Below are positions 52,166 through 60,723 of a stretch of 64,000 nt of DNA, piece by piece. Every line of letters begins with the position of its first letter. Positions within the stretch are counted from its first letter, which is position 1. The DNA is from Zhengella sedimenti (GTDB lineage Bacteria > Pseudomonadota > Alphaproteobacteria > Rhizobiales > Rhizobiaceae): positions 62,001 through 126,000 of the forward strand of contig NZ_JBKFFP010000001.1 of NCBI RefSeq assembly GCF_046506625.1, in the 5' to 3' direction. The notes under the pieces are model-generated. The model did no database searches. It was not told the DNA's origin and saw nothing but the letters and a program-made list of their open reading frames with translations. Position numbers and translations under genes: made by a program.

Positions 52166-53977
52166 ATGACCGATACGCCACGCTCCCATATCCGCAACTT
52201 CTCCATCGTCGCCCATATCGACCATGGAAAGTCGACGCTCGCCGACCGGCTGATCCAGATGACCGGGTCCATCGAGGACCGGGAAATGAAGGACCAGATC
52301 CTCGACGCGATGGACATCGAGCGCGAGCGCGGCATCACCATCAAGGCCAATACGGTTCGCCTCGAATACGACGCGAAGAACGGCCAGCACTATGTGCTGA
52401 ACCTGATCGACACGCCGGGCCATGTCGACTTCGCCTATGAGGTCTCGCGTTCGCTGGCCGCCTGCGAAGGCTCGCTGCTGGTGGTCGATGCCAGCCAGGG
52501 CGTGGAGGCGCAGACGCTGGCCAATGTGTACCAGGCGCTCGACAACGACCACGAGATCGTCACCGTCCTCAACAAGATCGACCTGCCGGCCGCGGAACCC
52601 GAGCGCATCAAGGCGCAGATCGAGGACGTGATCGGGCTTGACGCCTCGGAGGCCTGCATGATCTCGGCCAAGACCGGGCTTGGCGTCGACACGGTGCTCG
52701 AAGCCATCGTCAACAAGCTGCCGCCGCCGAAGGAAGGCGAGCGGGACAAGCCGCTGAAAGCCATGCTGGTCGACAGCTGGTACGATTCCTATCTCGGCGT
52801 GATCGTGCTGGTGCGCATCATCGACGGCGTGCTGAAGAAGGGCCAGACCATCCGCATGATGGGCACGGATGCCAAGTATCCGGTCGAGCGGGTCGGCGTG
52901 ATGACGCCGAAGATGGTCATGGTGGACAGCCTCGGCCCCGGCGAGATCGGCTTCATCACCGCATCGATCAAGGAAGTGGCCGACACGCGCGTGGGCGACA
53001 CGATCACCGAGGACAAGAAGCCCTGCGAGAAGCCGCTGCCGGGCTTCAAGCCGGCCCAGCCGGTGGTTTTCTGCGGGCTTTTCCCGGTGGACGCGGCCGA
53101 TTTCGAGGACCTGCGCGCGGCCATGGGCAAATTGCGGCTCAACGACGCCTCGTTCTCCTTCGAGATGGAAACCTCCGCCGCGCTCGGCTTCGGCTTCCGC
53201 TGCGGCTTCCTCGGCCTCTTGCATCTCGAAATCATCCAGGAACGGCTGGAACGCGAGTTCAACCTCGACCTGATCGCCACCGCGCCGTCGGTCGTCTATC
53301 ACCTCAACATGACCGATGGTTCGGTGATGGAGTTGCACAACCCGGCCGACATGCCGGACGTGGTGAAGATCGCCTCGGTGGAGGAACCGTGGATCCGCGC
53401 CACCATCCTGACGCCGGACGATTATCTCGGATCCATCCTGAAGCTGTGCCAGGAGCGGCGCGGCGTGCAGATCGACCTCAACTATGTCGGCAAGCGGGCC
53501 ATGGTCACCTACGACCTGCCGCTCAACGAAGTGGTGTTCGACTTCTACGACCGGCTGAAGTCGATCTCCAAGGGCTATGCCAGCTTCGACTACCAGCTCA
53601 AGGACTATCGCGAGGGCGATCTCGTGAAGATGTCCATCCTGGTCAATGACGAGCCGGTGGACGCGCTGTCCATGCTGGTTCACCGCAGCCAGGCGGACCG
53701 GCGCGGGCGCGCCATGTGCGAGAAGCTGAAGGAGCTGATCCCCCGCCACCTGTTCAAGATCCCCGTGCAGGCGGCGATCGGCGGCAAGGTGATTGCGCGC
53801 GAAACCATTTCGGCCATGCGCAAGGACGTGACCGCCAAGTGCTATGGCGGCGATGCCACGCGCAAGCGCAAGCTGCTGGAGAAGCAGAAAGAGGGCAAGA
53901 AGAAGATGCGCCAGTTCGGCCGCGTCGAGATCCCCCAGGAAGCTTTCATCCAGGCCCTGAAGATGGGTGACAACTGA
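52166..53977 (+). CDS. lepA: Elongation factor 4 (LepA)
   Basis: Ribosome-associated GTPase. The 603-residue product has the G motifs AHIDHGKSTLADRL (about residue 14), DTPGHVDF and NKIDLP, and the LepA-specific C-terminal domain with ALGFGFRCGFLGLLHLEI and KMRQFGRVEIPQEAF. The open frame extends 30 codons upstream, but ATG 52166 gives the standard N-terminus MTDTPRSHIRNFSIVAH; no strong SD is seen. Confidence 0.95.
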   Translation: MTDTPRSHIRNFSIVAHIDHGKSTLADRLIQMTGSIEDREMKDQILDAMDIERERGITIKANTVRLEYDAKNGQHYVLNLIDTPGHVDFAYEVSRSLAACEGSLLVVDASQGVEAQTLANVYQALDNDHEIVTVLNKIDLPAAEPERIKAQIEDVIGLDASEACMISAKTGLGVDTVLEAIVNKLPPPKEGERDKPLKAMLVDSWYDSYLGVIVLVRIIDGVLKKGQTIRMMGTDAKYPVERVGVMTPKMVMVDSLGPGEIGFITASIKEVADTRVGDTITEDKKPCEKPLPGFKPAQPVVFCGLFPVDAADFEDLRAAMGKLRLNDASFSFEMETSAALGFGFRCGFLGLLHLEIIQERLEREFNLDLIATAPSVVYHLNMTDGSVMELHNPADMPDVVKIASVEEPWIRATILTPDDYLGSILKLCQERRGVQIDLNYVGKRAMVTYDLPLNEVVFDFYDRLKSISKGYASFDYQLKDYREGDLVKMSILVNDEPVDALSMLVHRSQADRRGRAMCEKLKELIPRHLFKIPVQAAIGGKVIARETISAMRKDVTAKCYGGDATRKRKLLEKQKEGKKKMRQFGRVEIPQEAFIQALKMGDN

Positions 53978-54064
53978 GGGGCGGCAGGGGCGCTCCTGCC
54001 AGCCTTCGACTGTCGACTCCCCCATCGAGCGGAGGGAGGCGGCAGCGTTTTGCCCTGTTTTCGC

Positions 54065-54078
54065 ATGATCTCGATCAA
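54065..54078 (+). promoter_or_regulatory. FNR/NnrR-type box upstream of the NsrR-like gene
   Basis: ATGATCTCGATCAA matches the CRP/FNR-family consensus TTGAT-N4-ATCAA at nine of ten positions, and its core TGATC-TC-GATCA is a perfect dyad. A -10-like TAAAAG at 54101-54106 predicts a start near 54113, placing the box centre about 41.5 bp upstream, the class II activator position. Confidence 0.65.
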
Positions 54079-54106
54079 TGCGAGCCCGGTTGAGCAGGCC
54101 TAAAAG

Positions 54107-54121
54107 TTCATCTTGGATGAA
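54107..54121 (+). promoter_or_regulatory. Inverted repeat at the predicted NsrR-like transcription start (autorepressor site?)
   Basis: TTCATC and GATGAA form a perfect 6-bp inverted repeat with a three-base spacer, 24-38 bp upstream of the start codon. It overlaps the transcription start predicted from the -10 and FNR-type box, where a repressor would act. Rrf2-family proteins bind dyads of this size. Confidence 0.55.
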
Positions 54122-54144
54122 TGAATTGCCCCGGGAGGCGCGCG

Positions 54145-54630
54145 ATGCGGCTGACGACACGAACGAATCTCGCCATGCGCACGCTCATGTTCTGCGCGGT
54201 CAACGACAGGCGCACCGTGCGCAAGGTGGAAATCGCCGAGGCCTGCAATGCCTCGGAAAACCATCTGGCGCAGGTGATCCGCCTGCTCGGCCAGCACGGT
54301 TTCATCCATGCCGTGCGGGGGCGAAACGGCGGCATGCAGCTTGCCCGGCCCGCAGGCGAGATCAATGTGGGTTCCGTTTTCCGCGTCTTCGAAAGCGAAC
54401 TGCCCTTCGCCGAATGTTTTTCGGGCGCGGAAAACCACTGCCCGCTGACCGAGTTCTGCTGGCTGCGCCCGGCGCTGGTCAAGGCGCTGGACGCCTTCTA
54501 TGCCACGCTGGACGCGATGACGCTGGCCGACCTGACAGCCGGAAACGAAAGGCTGGAGCGGCTGTTGCGCCTGCCCGCGCTGCCGCATGGCTCCGCCCGC
54601 AGCCTGTGCGGCGTGGCCGCCCATGCCTGA
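54145..54630 (+). CDS. nsrR: Rrf2-family [Fe-S] regulator, NsrR-type
   Basis: Nitric-oxide-responsive repressor candidate. The 161-residue protein has the Rrf2 winged helix (MRLTTRTNLAMRTLMFCAV, EIAEACNASENHLAQVIRLL, VRGRNGGMQLARP) and three cysteines with NsrR spacing: C91, C99 and C105 (ECFSGAENHC then PLTEFC), which would hold an iron-sulfur cluster. ATG 54145 follows GGGAGG with a six-base spacer. It is convergent with urtE. Regulation is suggested by an FNR-type box and a dyad upstream. RirA or IscR are less likely because the spacing fits NsrR. Confidence 0.82.
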   Translation: MRLTTRTNLAMRTLMFCAVNDRRTVRKVEIAEACNASENHLAQVIRLLGQHGFIHAVRGRNGGMQLARPAGEINVGSVFRVFESELPFAECFSGAENHCPLTEFCWLRPALVKALDAFYATLDAMTLADLTAGNERLERLLRLPALPHGSARSLCGVAAHA

Positions 54631-54641
54631 CGGATCGCCCG

Positions 54642-55337
54642 TCACACGGTGAGGTGCGCGCGCACCTCCGGACGGTCCAGCGAGGGCGCATCGCCCGCAT
54701 GGACGACTTCGCCGCGATCCATGATGTAGACATCATCGGCCAGTTCCCGGCAGAACTCCAGGTATTGCTCCACCAGCAGGACCGCGATGCCCTGGGTGTC
54801 GCGCAGGAAGCGGATGGCGCGGCCGATATCCTTGATGATCGACGGCTGGATGCCCTCGGTCGGCTCGTCGAGGACGAGGAGGCGGGGCCGGGTGACGAGC
54901 GCACGGCCGATGGCAAGCTGCTGCTGCTGGCCGCCGGATAGGTCGCCGCCGCGCCGGTTCAGCATGTCCTTGAGCACCGGGAACAGTTCAAACACGTAAT
55001 CAGGGATGGAGCGGTCGCGCCGCTTCACCGGCGCATAGCCGGTCTCCAGGTTCTCGCGCACGGTCAGCAGCGGAAAGATCTCGCGGCCCTGCGGCACGAA
55101 GCCGATGCCGGCGCGGGCCCGGTCATAGGCGGGCGCGCGGCCGAAAACCTTGCCGTCGAGCGCGATTTCGCCGGCGGTCAGGCGGTGATGGCCGACGATG
55201 GCGCGCATCAGCGAGGTCTTGCCGACTCCGTTGCGCCCCAGGACGCAGGTGATGCGGGCGGGCTTTGCCTCGATGGACACGCCGCGCAAGGCCTGGGCCG
55301 CGCCATAGTGGAGGGAAGCGTTGGTGACGGTCAGCAT
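54642..55337 (-). CDS. urtE: Urea ABC transporter ATP-binding protein UrtE
   Basis: The 231-residue ATPase has Walker A GRNGVGKTS, signature LSGGQQQQLAIGRALV and Walker B LLVLDEPTEGIQPSII, the LivF-like form typical of UrtE. It is the last gene of urtABCDE, three bases after urtD, and is convergent with the NsrR-like gene 11 bp away, so the two transcripts' 3' ends must overlap. Confidence 0.94.
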   Translation of the reverse strand: MLTVTNASLHYGAAQALRGVSIEAKPARITCVLGRNGVGKTSLMRAIVGHHRLTAGEIALDGKVFGRAPAYDRARAGIGFVPQGREIFPLLTVRENLETGYAPVKRRDRSIPDYVFELFPVLKDMLNRRGGDLSGGQQQQLAIGRALVTRPRLLVLDEPTEGIQPSIIKDIGRAIRFLRDTQGIAVLLVEQYLEFCRELADDVYIMDRGEVVHAGDAPSLDRPEVRAHLTV

Positions 55338-55340
55338 GGA

Positions 55341-56201
55341 TCAGCGCCCCAGATAGACTTCGATAACACGGGGATCGGCGGAGACGTGGTCGAGCGAGCC
55401 TTCCGACAGGACGGAGCCTTCATGCAGGCAGGTGACGCGCACGCCGAGATCGCGCACAAAATGCATGTCGTGTTCAACGACGATGACCGAATGGGTCTTC
55501 GCGATGTCCCTGAGAAGCCGGGCGGTCTCCTCGGTCTCGGCGTCGGTCATGCCGGCCACGGGTTCATCGACCAGCAGCAGCTTGGGGTCCTGGGCCAGCA
55601 GCATGCCGATTTCCAGCCATTGCTTCTGCCCGTGGGACAGGTTGGCGGCGAGATCCGACCGGCGGGCCGACAGGCGCGTGATCTCCAGGATTTCGGCTAT
55701 GCGCCCTTCCCCGCTGGCCGCGGGATCGGAGAACAGCGTGCCGAAGACGGAGCGCGTTCCGGCCAGGGCGAGCGCGAGATTGTCCTCAACCGTATGGCTT
55801 TCGAAAACCGTCGGCTTCTGGAACTTGCGGCCGATGCCCATGGTGGCGATGTCGGCCTCGTCATGTTTCGTCAGGTCAATATCGCCGCGGAAGAAGACCT
55901 GGCCGGTATCGGGCCGGGTCTTGCCGGTGATGATGTCCATCATGGTGGTCTTGCCGGCGCCATTGGGCCCGATGATGGCGCGCATCTCGCCTTCCTGCAG
56001 CACGAGGGACAGGTTGTTGATGGCCCGGAAGCCGTCAAAGGAGACCGAGACGCCGTCGAGATAGAGCAGGGTCTCGCGGCGGCGCGAGACCTCCGCGCTT
56101 TCCGGCTGCGCCTGCGGTGCGTCCTCGATGTCGCGTGCCGCATAGGGATGCGGCAGGATGACCGGCTCGTCCGGATGGCGGGTCAGCGTGTGAGCGGGCA
56201 T
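55341..56201 (-). CDS. urtD: Urea ABC transporter ATP-binding protein UrtD
   Basis: The 286-residue LivG-like ATPase has Walker A GPNGAGKTTMMD, signature LSHGQKQWLEIGMLL (the HGQKQWLEI form is characteristic of UrtD) and Walker B LLLVDEPVAGMTDAE. An N-terminal extension of about 45 residues precedes the fold. Three bases separate it from urtC and from urtE. Confidence 0.94.
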   Translation of the reverse strand: MPAHTLTRHPDEPVILPHPYAARDIEDAPQAQPESAEVSRRRETLLYLDGVSVSFDGFRAINNLSLVLQEGEMRAIIGPNGAGKTTMMDIITGKTRPDTGQVFFRGDIDLTKHDEADIATMGIGRKFQKPTVFESHTVEDNLALALAGTRSVFGTLFSDPAASGEGRIAEILEITRLSARRSDLAANLSHGQKQWLEIGMLLAQDPKLLLVDEPVAGMTDAETEETARLLRDIAKTHSVIVVEHDMHFVRDLGVRVTCLHEGSVLSEGSLDHVSADPRVIEVYLGR

Positions 56202-56204
56202 CGG

Positions 56205-57371
56205 TCATTCTCCTGCGGCAGGATTTGCCAGCGCGGCGTCGGTTCCGGTCTCGGCCCTGGCACTTTCGCGCCGCGCCTTCAACGCATTCCAGCCATGGGT
56301 GATGGTGCCGACGATGCCGCGTGGCAGGAACAGCGTGACGGCGATGAAAAGGCCGCCGAGCGCAAACAGCCAGAGTTCGGGCAGCGCGCCGGTGAACCAG
56401 CTCTTGCCGGCATTGACGGTGAGCGCGCCGACGATGGGGCCGATGATGGTTCCGCGCCCGCCGACGGCGGTCCAGACGACCACCTCGATGGAATTGGCCG
56501 GGGCGAATTCGCCGGGATTGATGATGCCGACCTGCGGCACGTAGAGCGCGCCGGCAATGCCGGCCATGATGGCCGACACGGTGAAGGCGAAGAGCTTCAC
56601 GTTTTCGGGCCGGTAGCCGAGGAAGCGGGTGCGCGGCTCGGCATCGCGCACGGCGACCAGAAGCTTGCCGAAATGGGAGCCGGCAATGACGGCGGTGAGC
56701 GCGACGCCGGCGGCGAGTGCCAGGGCCGAGGCGGCGAACAGGGCGGCACGGGTGGTGTCGGCCTGGATGTTGAAGCCGAGAATGTCCTTGAAGTCCGTCA
56801 GGCCGTTGTTGCCGCCGAAACCCATGTCGTTGCGGAAGAAGGCCAGCAGCAGGGCATAGGTCATGGCCTGGGTGATGATCGAGAGATAAACGCCGGTGAC
56901 GCGGGAGCGGAAGGCGAACCAGCCGAAGACGAAGGCCAGCAGGCCCGGCACGGCTATCACCATGAGGGCGGCGAACCAGAACTGGTCGAAGCCATGCCAA
57001 TACCAAGGCAGTTCCTTCCAGTTCAGGAACACCATGAAGTCGGGCAATTCGGGATGGCCATAGACGCCGCGCGTGCCGATCTGGCGCATCAGGTACATGC
57101 CCATGGCATAGCCGCCGAGCGCGAAGAAGGCGCCGTGGCCGAGCGACAGGATGCCTGCGAAGCCCCAGACGAGATCGAGCGCCAGCGCCAGCAGCGCATA
57201 GCAGAGATATTTGCCGGTCAGCGCGACGATATAGGTAGGGACATGGAACGGGCTTGCCGGGTCCATCGCAAGGTTCAGTACCGGAACGAGGATGGCGACG
57301 ACCAGCAGGAGGAGCAGCGTCGCGACGATGCCCGGCGTGAAGCCGCGGGCGAACAGGCGGTTGGTGATCAT
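56205..57371 (-). CDS. urtC: Urea ABC transporter permease UrtC
   Basis: The 388-residue LivM-like inner-membrane protein has about nine helices, with ALALDLVWGFAGILSLGHGAFFALGGYAMGMYL near residue 60 and RFLGYRPENVKLFAFTVSA in the coupling region. The insertion containing VFLNWKELPWYWHGFDQFWFA is typical of UrtC. Its ATG overlaps the urtB stop (ATGA). Confidence 0.93.
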   Translation of the reverse strand: MITNRLFARGFTPGIVATLLLLLVVAILVPVLNLAMDPASPFHVPTYIVALTGKYLCYALLALALDLVWGFAGILSLGHGAFFALGGYAMGMYLMRQIGTRGVYGHPELPDFMVFLNWKELPWYWHGFDQFWFAALMVIAVPGLLAFVFGWFAFRSRVTGVYLSIITQAMTYALLLAFFRNDMGFGGNNGLTDFKDILGFNIQADTTRAALFAASALALAAGVALTAVIAGSHFGKLLVAVRDAEPRTRFLGYRPENVKLFAFTVSAIMAGIAGALYVPQVGIINPGEFAPANSIEVVVWTAVGGRGTIIGPIVGALTVNAGKSWFTGALPELWLFALGGLFIAVTLFLPRGIVGTITHGWNALKARRESARAETGTDAALANPAAGE

Positions 57372-58987
57372 GCCTCGACCGACCTTCCTTTCAGGGCGAA
57401 CAGGCCGCGCGGGCGCTTCTGGATGAAGATGATGATGAAGACCAGGACGAGGATCTTGCCCAGCACCGCGCCGGCATAGGGCTCCAGGAACTTGTTGACA
57501 ATGCCCAGCGAGAAGGCGCCGACCAGCGTGCCCCAGAGATTGCCCACGCCGCCGAAGACGACCACCATGAAACTGTCGATGATGTAGCCTTGGCCGAGAT
57601 TGGGCGAGACGTTGTCGATCTGCGACAGGGCGACACCGGCCAGGCCCGCAACACCGGAGCCGAGCGCGAAGGTCATGGCATCGACCCAGGGCGTGCGGAT
57701 GCCCATGGCGGAGGCCATGCGGCGGTTCTGCGTGACCGCGCGCATCTTCAGGCCGAGCGAGGTGCGGTTCATGGCCCAGAGCAGGACGGCGAAGACCACC
57801 AGCGCGAAGACGACGATGAAGAGCCGGTTCCAGGTGATCGACATCTCGCCAAGCTGGAAGGCGCCTGACATGAAGGAGGGATTGGCCACCTCCCGGTTTG
57901 TCGGGCCGAAGATGGTGCGCACGGCCTGCTGCAGGATGAGCGAGACGCCCCAGGTGGCGAGCAGCGTCTCCAGCGGGCGGCCGTAGAGGAAGCGGATGAT
58001 GCCGCGTTCCATGGCAAGACCGACAGCGCCGGCGGTGAGGAAGGCCAGCGGCAGGGCGATGAGCAGCGACCAGTCGAGCAGCCAGGGCGCGCCGTTGCGG
58101 ATGACTTCCTGCACCGTGAAAGTGACATAGGCGCCGATCATGACCATTTCGCCATGGGCCATGTTGATCACGCCCATGACGCCGAAGGTGATGGCCAGGC
58201 CGATGGCAGCCAGCAAGAGAACCGAGCCGAGCGAAATGCCGTACCAGACGTTCTGGCCGACGCCCCAGAGCGCCAGGCGATCCTCGATACGGGTCATGGC
58301 GGCCTCGGCGGACGTCTTCAATTCGCCTTCGGCGGAGGCGGCGAACTGCGACAGCAGGCCCAGGGCATCGCGGTTGCCGACGCGTTCGACGGCGGCGATG
58401 GCTTCGAGCTTTGCGGCATCGCCCCTGTCGGACAGCAGAAGCACGGCGGCGCGGGCGGTTTCCATGCGTGCCCTGACAGCCGCGTCGGTCTCGCGTTCAA
58501 GCGCCGCCTCCACGGCGTCCAGGGCCGCCGGGTCGGGATTGGCGATGAGCGTGGCGGCGGCCTGCATCCGCACGGCCGGGTCCCTGGCGGCGAGGGTAAT
58601 GGCGCCCACGGCGTCGCGGATGGCGCGGCGCAGTGAATTCTTCACGCGCACCTTCTTCATGGCGGATGCCGGCTCCGTGCCGGCCGTCTCGCCGGTCACG
58701 GGATCGAGGAGCGTTGCCGGATCGCCCGACCCACGCACGATGAAGACCGCGTTGTCGGACTGGCGCACCTGAAGCTCGCCGTCGGAAAGCGCGTTGAGCG
58801 CGGGCGCGGCGCGCGGGTCGCCGAGAGCGGCCAGCGCGGCAATCACCTTCTCCGTGTCATCGAAGTTTTTCGCCGTGCCGAAAGCGGCAATCGTTTGGCG
58901 CAGCGCCGCATCGTCCTGGGCGAGGACCGGCGCGGGCGCAAGGGCCAACAGAACAATGAAGGGAAGCAGGAGACGGAGCAGGCGCAT
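57368..58987 (-). CDS. urtB: Urea ABC transporter permease UrtB
   Basis: The 539-residue protein has a signal sequence, a helical HEAT-like periplasmic region of about 220 residues (ALAALGDPRAAPALNALSD and later repeats), and a LivH-type permease from about residue 255 (AIGLAITFGVMGVINMAHGE, VSLILQQAVRTIFGPTNREV). The long N-terminal part separates UrtB from ordinary LivH and is normal for the family. It follows urtA by 129 bp. Confidence 0.93.
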   Translation of the reverse strand: MRLLRLLLPFIVLLALAPAPVLAQDDAALRQTIAAFGTAKNFDDTEKVIAALAALGDPRAAPALNALSDGELQVRQSDNAVFIVRGSGDPATLLDPVTGETAGTEPASAMKKVRVKNSLRRAIRDAVGAITLAARDPAVRMQAAATLIANPDPAALDAVEAALERETDAAVRARMETARAAVLLLSDRGDAAKLEAIAAVERVGNRDALGLLSQFAASAEGELKTSAEAAMTRIEDRLALWGVGQNVWYGISLGSVLLLAAIGLAITFGVMGVINMAHGEMVMIGAYVTFTVQEVIRNGAPWLLDWSLLIALPLAFLTAGAVGLAMERGIIRFLYGRPLETLLATWGVSLILQQAVRTIFGPTNREVANPSFMSGAFQLGEMSITWNRLFIVVFALVVFAVLLWAMNRTSLGLKMRAVTQNRRMASAMGIRTPWVDAMTFALGSGVAGLAGVALSQIDNVSPNLGQGYIIDSFMVVVFGGVGNLWGTLVGAFSLGIVNKFLEPYAGAVLGKILVLVFIIIFIQKRPRGLFALKGRSVEA

Positions 58988-59045
58988 GGCGTTTCCGGAT
59001 CGAGGGGGCGGCGCTGGGCGGCGCCCCTGTCAGGCGTGGAAGAGA

Positions 59046-59074
59046 GGGGCGGAGCGGACGTGAAGCCCGCTCCG
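59046..59074 (-). terminator. Hairpin between urtA and urtB (attenuation or 3' stabilisation)
   Basis: GGCGGAGCGG and CCGCTCCGCC form a perfect 10-bp stem with a nine-base loop, about 43 bp after the urtA stop on the minus strand. There is no T-run. Such hairpins after binding-protein genes commonly protect the upstream mRNA so that the binding protein is made in excess over the membrane subunits; that role is inferred here. Confidence 0.6.
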
Positions 59075-59116
59075 CCTGGTGATGGACGGGGACGCGGGGG
59101 CGTCAGGCCCCGGCCA

Positions 59117-60409
59117 TCAGTTGGCGACCGTGCCGAGGCACGTGTTCGTCTCGGTGTTGTAGTTGCCGCATTTCAGTTCGACCCAGTCGGCCTTCAGCGG
59201 CCTGGAGTCGGGCAGATAATCCGACCAGGCGTCTCCGGGAACGAGACCCTCGGTCTGCCAGACCGTCTCGAACTGGCCGTCGTCCTGGATCTCGCCGACC
59301 AGCACCGGCTTGGTGATGTGGTGGTTGGCCAGCATGACCGAGGTGCCCCCGGTGAGGTTTTCCGCTTCCGTGCCCGGCAGGACCTCGATGACGGCGTCCG
59401 GATCGACCGTGCCCGCCTTCTCGACCGCCTTCACCCACATGTTGAAGCCGATATAGTGGGCTTCCATGGGATCGTTGGTCACGCGGTCCGGATTGCCGGT
59501 GAAGGCTTTCCATTCCTCGATGAACTTCGCGTTGGCGGGCGCTTCGACGGACTGGAAGTAGTTCCAGGCGGCCAGATGGCCGACCAGAGGCGCGGTGTCG
59601 AGACCGGCCAGTTCCTCCTCGCCGACGGAGAAGGCGACGACCGGAATGTCCTCGGCCTTGACGCCCTGGTTGCCCAGTTCCTTGTAGAAGGGCACGTTGG
59701 CATCACCGTTGATCGTGGAGACCACGGCGGTCTTCTTGCCTGCCGAGCCAAAGGCCTTGATGTCGGAGACGATCGTCTGCCAGTCGGAATGACCGAAGGG
59801 CGTGTAGTTGATCATGATGTCCTCTTCGGCCACGCCCTTGGATTTCAGGAAGGCCTCGAGGATCTTGTTGGTCGTGCGCGGATAGACATAGTCGGTGCCG
59901 GCCAGCACCCAGCGCTCCACGCCTTCCTCGTTCATCAGGTATTCGACGGCCGGGATGGCCTGCTGGTTGGGCGCGGCGCCCGTGTAGAAGACGTTGCGCT
60001 CGCTTTCCTCGCCCTCGTACTGGACGGGATAGAAGAGGATGGAGTTCAATTCCTTGAAGACCGGCAGCACGGACTTGCGCGACACCGACGTCCAGCAGCC
60101 GAACACGGCGGCAACCTTGTCCTTCTCGATCAGCTCACGCGCCTTTTCGGCAAACAGCGGCCAATCGGAAGCCGGATCGACGACCACGGCTTCCAGTTTC
60201 TTGCCGAGCAGGCCGCCCTTGGCGTTCTGCTGCTCGATGAGCATCAGCATGGCGTCCTTCAGCGTCGTTTCGGAAATCGCCATCGTGCCCGAGAGCGAAT
60301 GCAGGATGCCGACCTTGATCGTTTCCTCGGCATGGGCGGAAAAGGCCATGCCCGACATGGCCAGCATGGCGGCCAGGCCGGCGACGAGGGACTTGCGGGA
60401 ACCAGTCAT
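59117..60409 (-). CDS. urtA: Urea ABC transporter substrate-binding protein UrtA
   Basis: Periplasmic urea receptor. The 430-residue product has a signal peptide (SLVAGLAAMLAMSGMAFSA, cleavage after AHA) and family-typical segments: GILHSLSGTMAISETTLKDA, DPASDWPLFAEKARELI, FGCWTSVSRKSVLPVF and NSILFYPVQYEGEE. GGAGG lies seven bases before ATG 60409. It is the first gene of urtABCDE, with a sigma-54 promoter 43-59 bp upstream, so nitrogen control through NtrC/RpoN is expected. No urease genes are in the window. Confidence 0.95.
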   Translation of the reverse strand: MTGSRKSLVAGLAAMLAMSGMAFSAHAEETIKVGILHSLSGTMAISETTLKDAMLMLIEQQNAKGGLLGKKLEAVVVDPASDWPLFAEKARELIEKDKVAAVFGCWTSVSRKSVLPVFKELNSILFYPVQYEGEESERNVFYTGAAPNQQAIPAVEYLMNEEGVERWVLAGTDYVYPRTTNKILEAFLKSKGVAEEDIMINYTPFGHSDWQTIVSDIKAFGSAGKKTAVVSTINGDANVPFYKELGNQGVKAEDIPVVAFSVGEEELAGLDTAPLVGHLAAWNYFQSVEAPANAKFIEEWKAFTGNPDRVTNDPMEAHYIGFNMWVKAVEKAGTVDPDAVIEVLPGTEAENLTGGTSVMLANHHITKPVLVGEIQDDGQFETVWQTEGLVPGDAWSDYLPDSRPLKADWVELKCGNYNTETNTCLGTVAN

Positions 60410-60451
60410 GTGAATACCTCCGACAGGTTTGTTTGCACCGCAAAAAGAGAG

Positions 60452-60468
60452 AGCAACACCCGTGCCAA
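60452..60468 (-). promoter_or_regulatory. Sigma-54 (RpoN) promoter of urtABCDE
   Basis: The minus-strand sequence TTGGCACGGGTGTTGCT matches the -24/-12 consensus (TTGGCAC, five-base spacer, TTGCW) at every conserved base. The predicted start is about 60441, giving a 32-base leader. NtrC-dependent, nitrogen-limited expression is the usual mode for urt operons with this type of promoter. Confidence 0.9.
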
Positions 60469-60568
60469 GTGCGGGCGGCGCGGCTCAAACAGGTGGAATC
60501 GGCATGGAATCAAGGCCTTGACAGGACGTGGAGGGGAAAGGCGGGCGTCCGCGATATCGCTTGTTTTT

Positions 60569-60723
60569 TAGGCATGATCAATCCAATGCCCTATAATTAA
60601 TCAATCGACGGACTTGGGAATCCGGCCCGGAACGCATATATTCAACGTGCTGCATTCATTGCGGCAGGTTGTTTGCACCACAGACGGCCAGGACCCTCCT
60701 CCCGGAGACGGGGGGAGGGTTTT
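60569..60723 (+). ncRNA. Candidate small RNA between urtA and hemA, with own promoter and terminator
   Basis: A perfect -10 box TATAAT (60592-60597) has a four-of-six -35 match TAGGCA (60569-60574) at 17 bp. It predicts a transcript from about 60604 that would end at the terminator at 60694-60723, about 120 nt. No ATG-initiated frame is present in it. The segment CAGGTTGTTTGCACC (60665-60679) is complementary, with one bulged base, to bases about +3 to +18 of the predicted urtA mRNA, and three more pairs (one G-U) extend to the edge of the urtA ribosome-binding site. The upstream neighbour is on the opposite strand, so the terminator has no other gene to serve. Identity as an RNA is inferred. 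Confidence 0.6.
60694..60723 (+). terminator. Strong intrinsic terminator with no upstream gene
   Basis: CCCTCCTCCCG and CGGGGGGAGGG form an 11-bp stem (one T-G pair) with a GAGA loop, followed by TTTT. On the plus strand no coding gene lies between it and the divergent urtA start 285 bp upstream, which implies a non-coding transcript. Confidence 0.85.
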
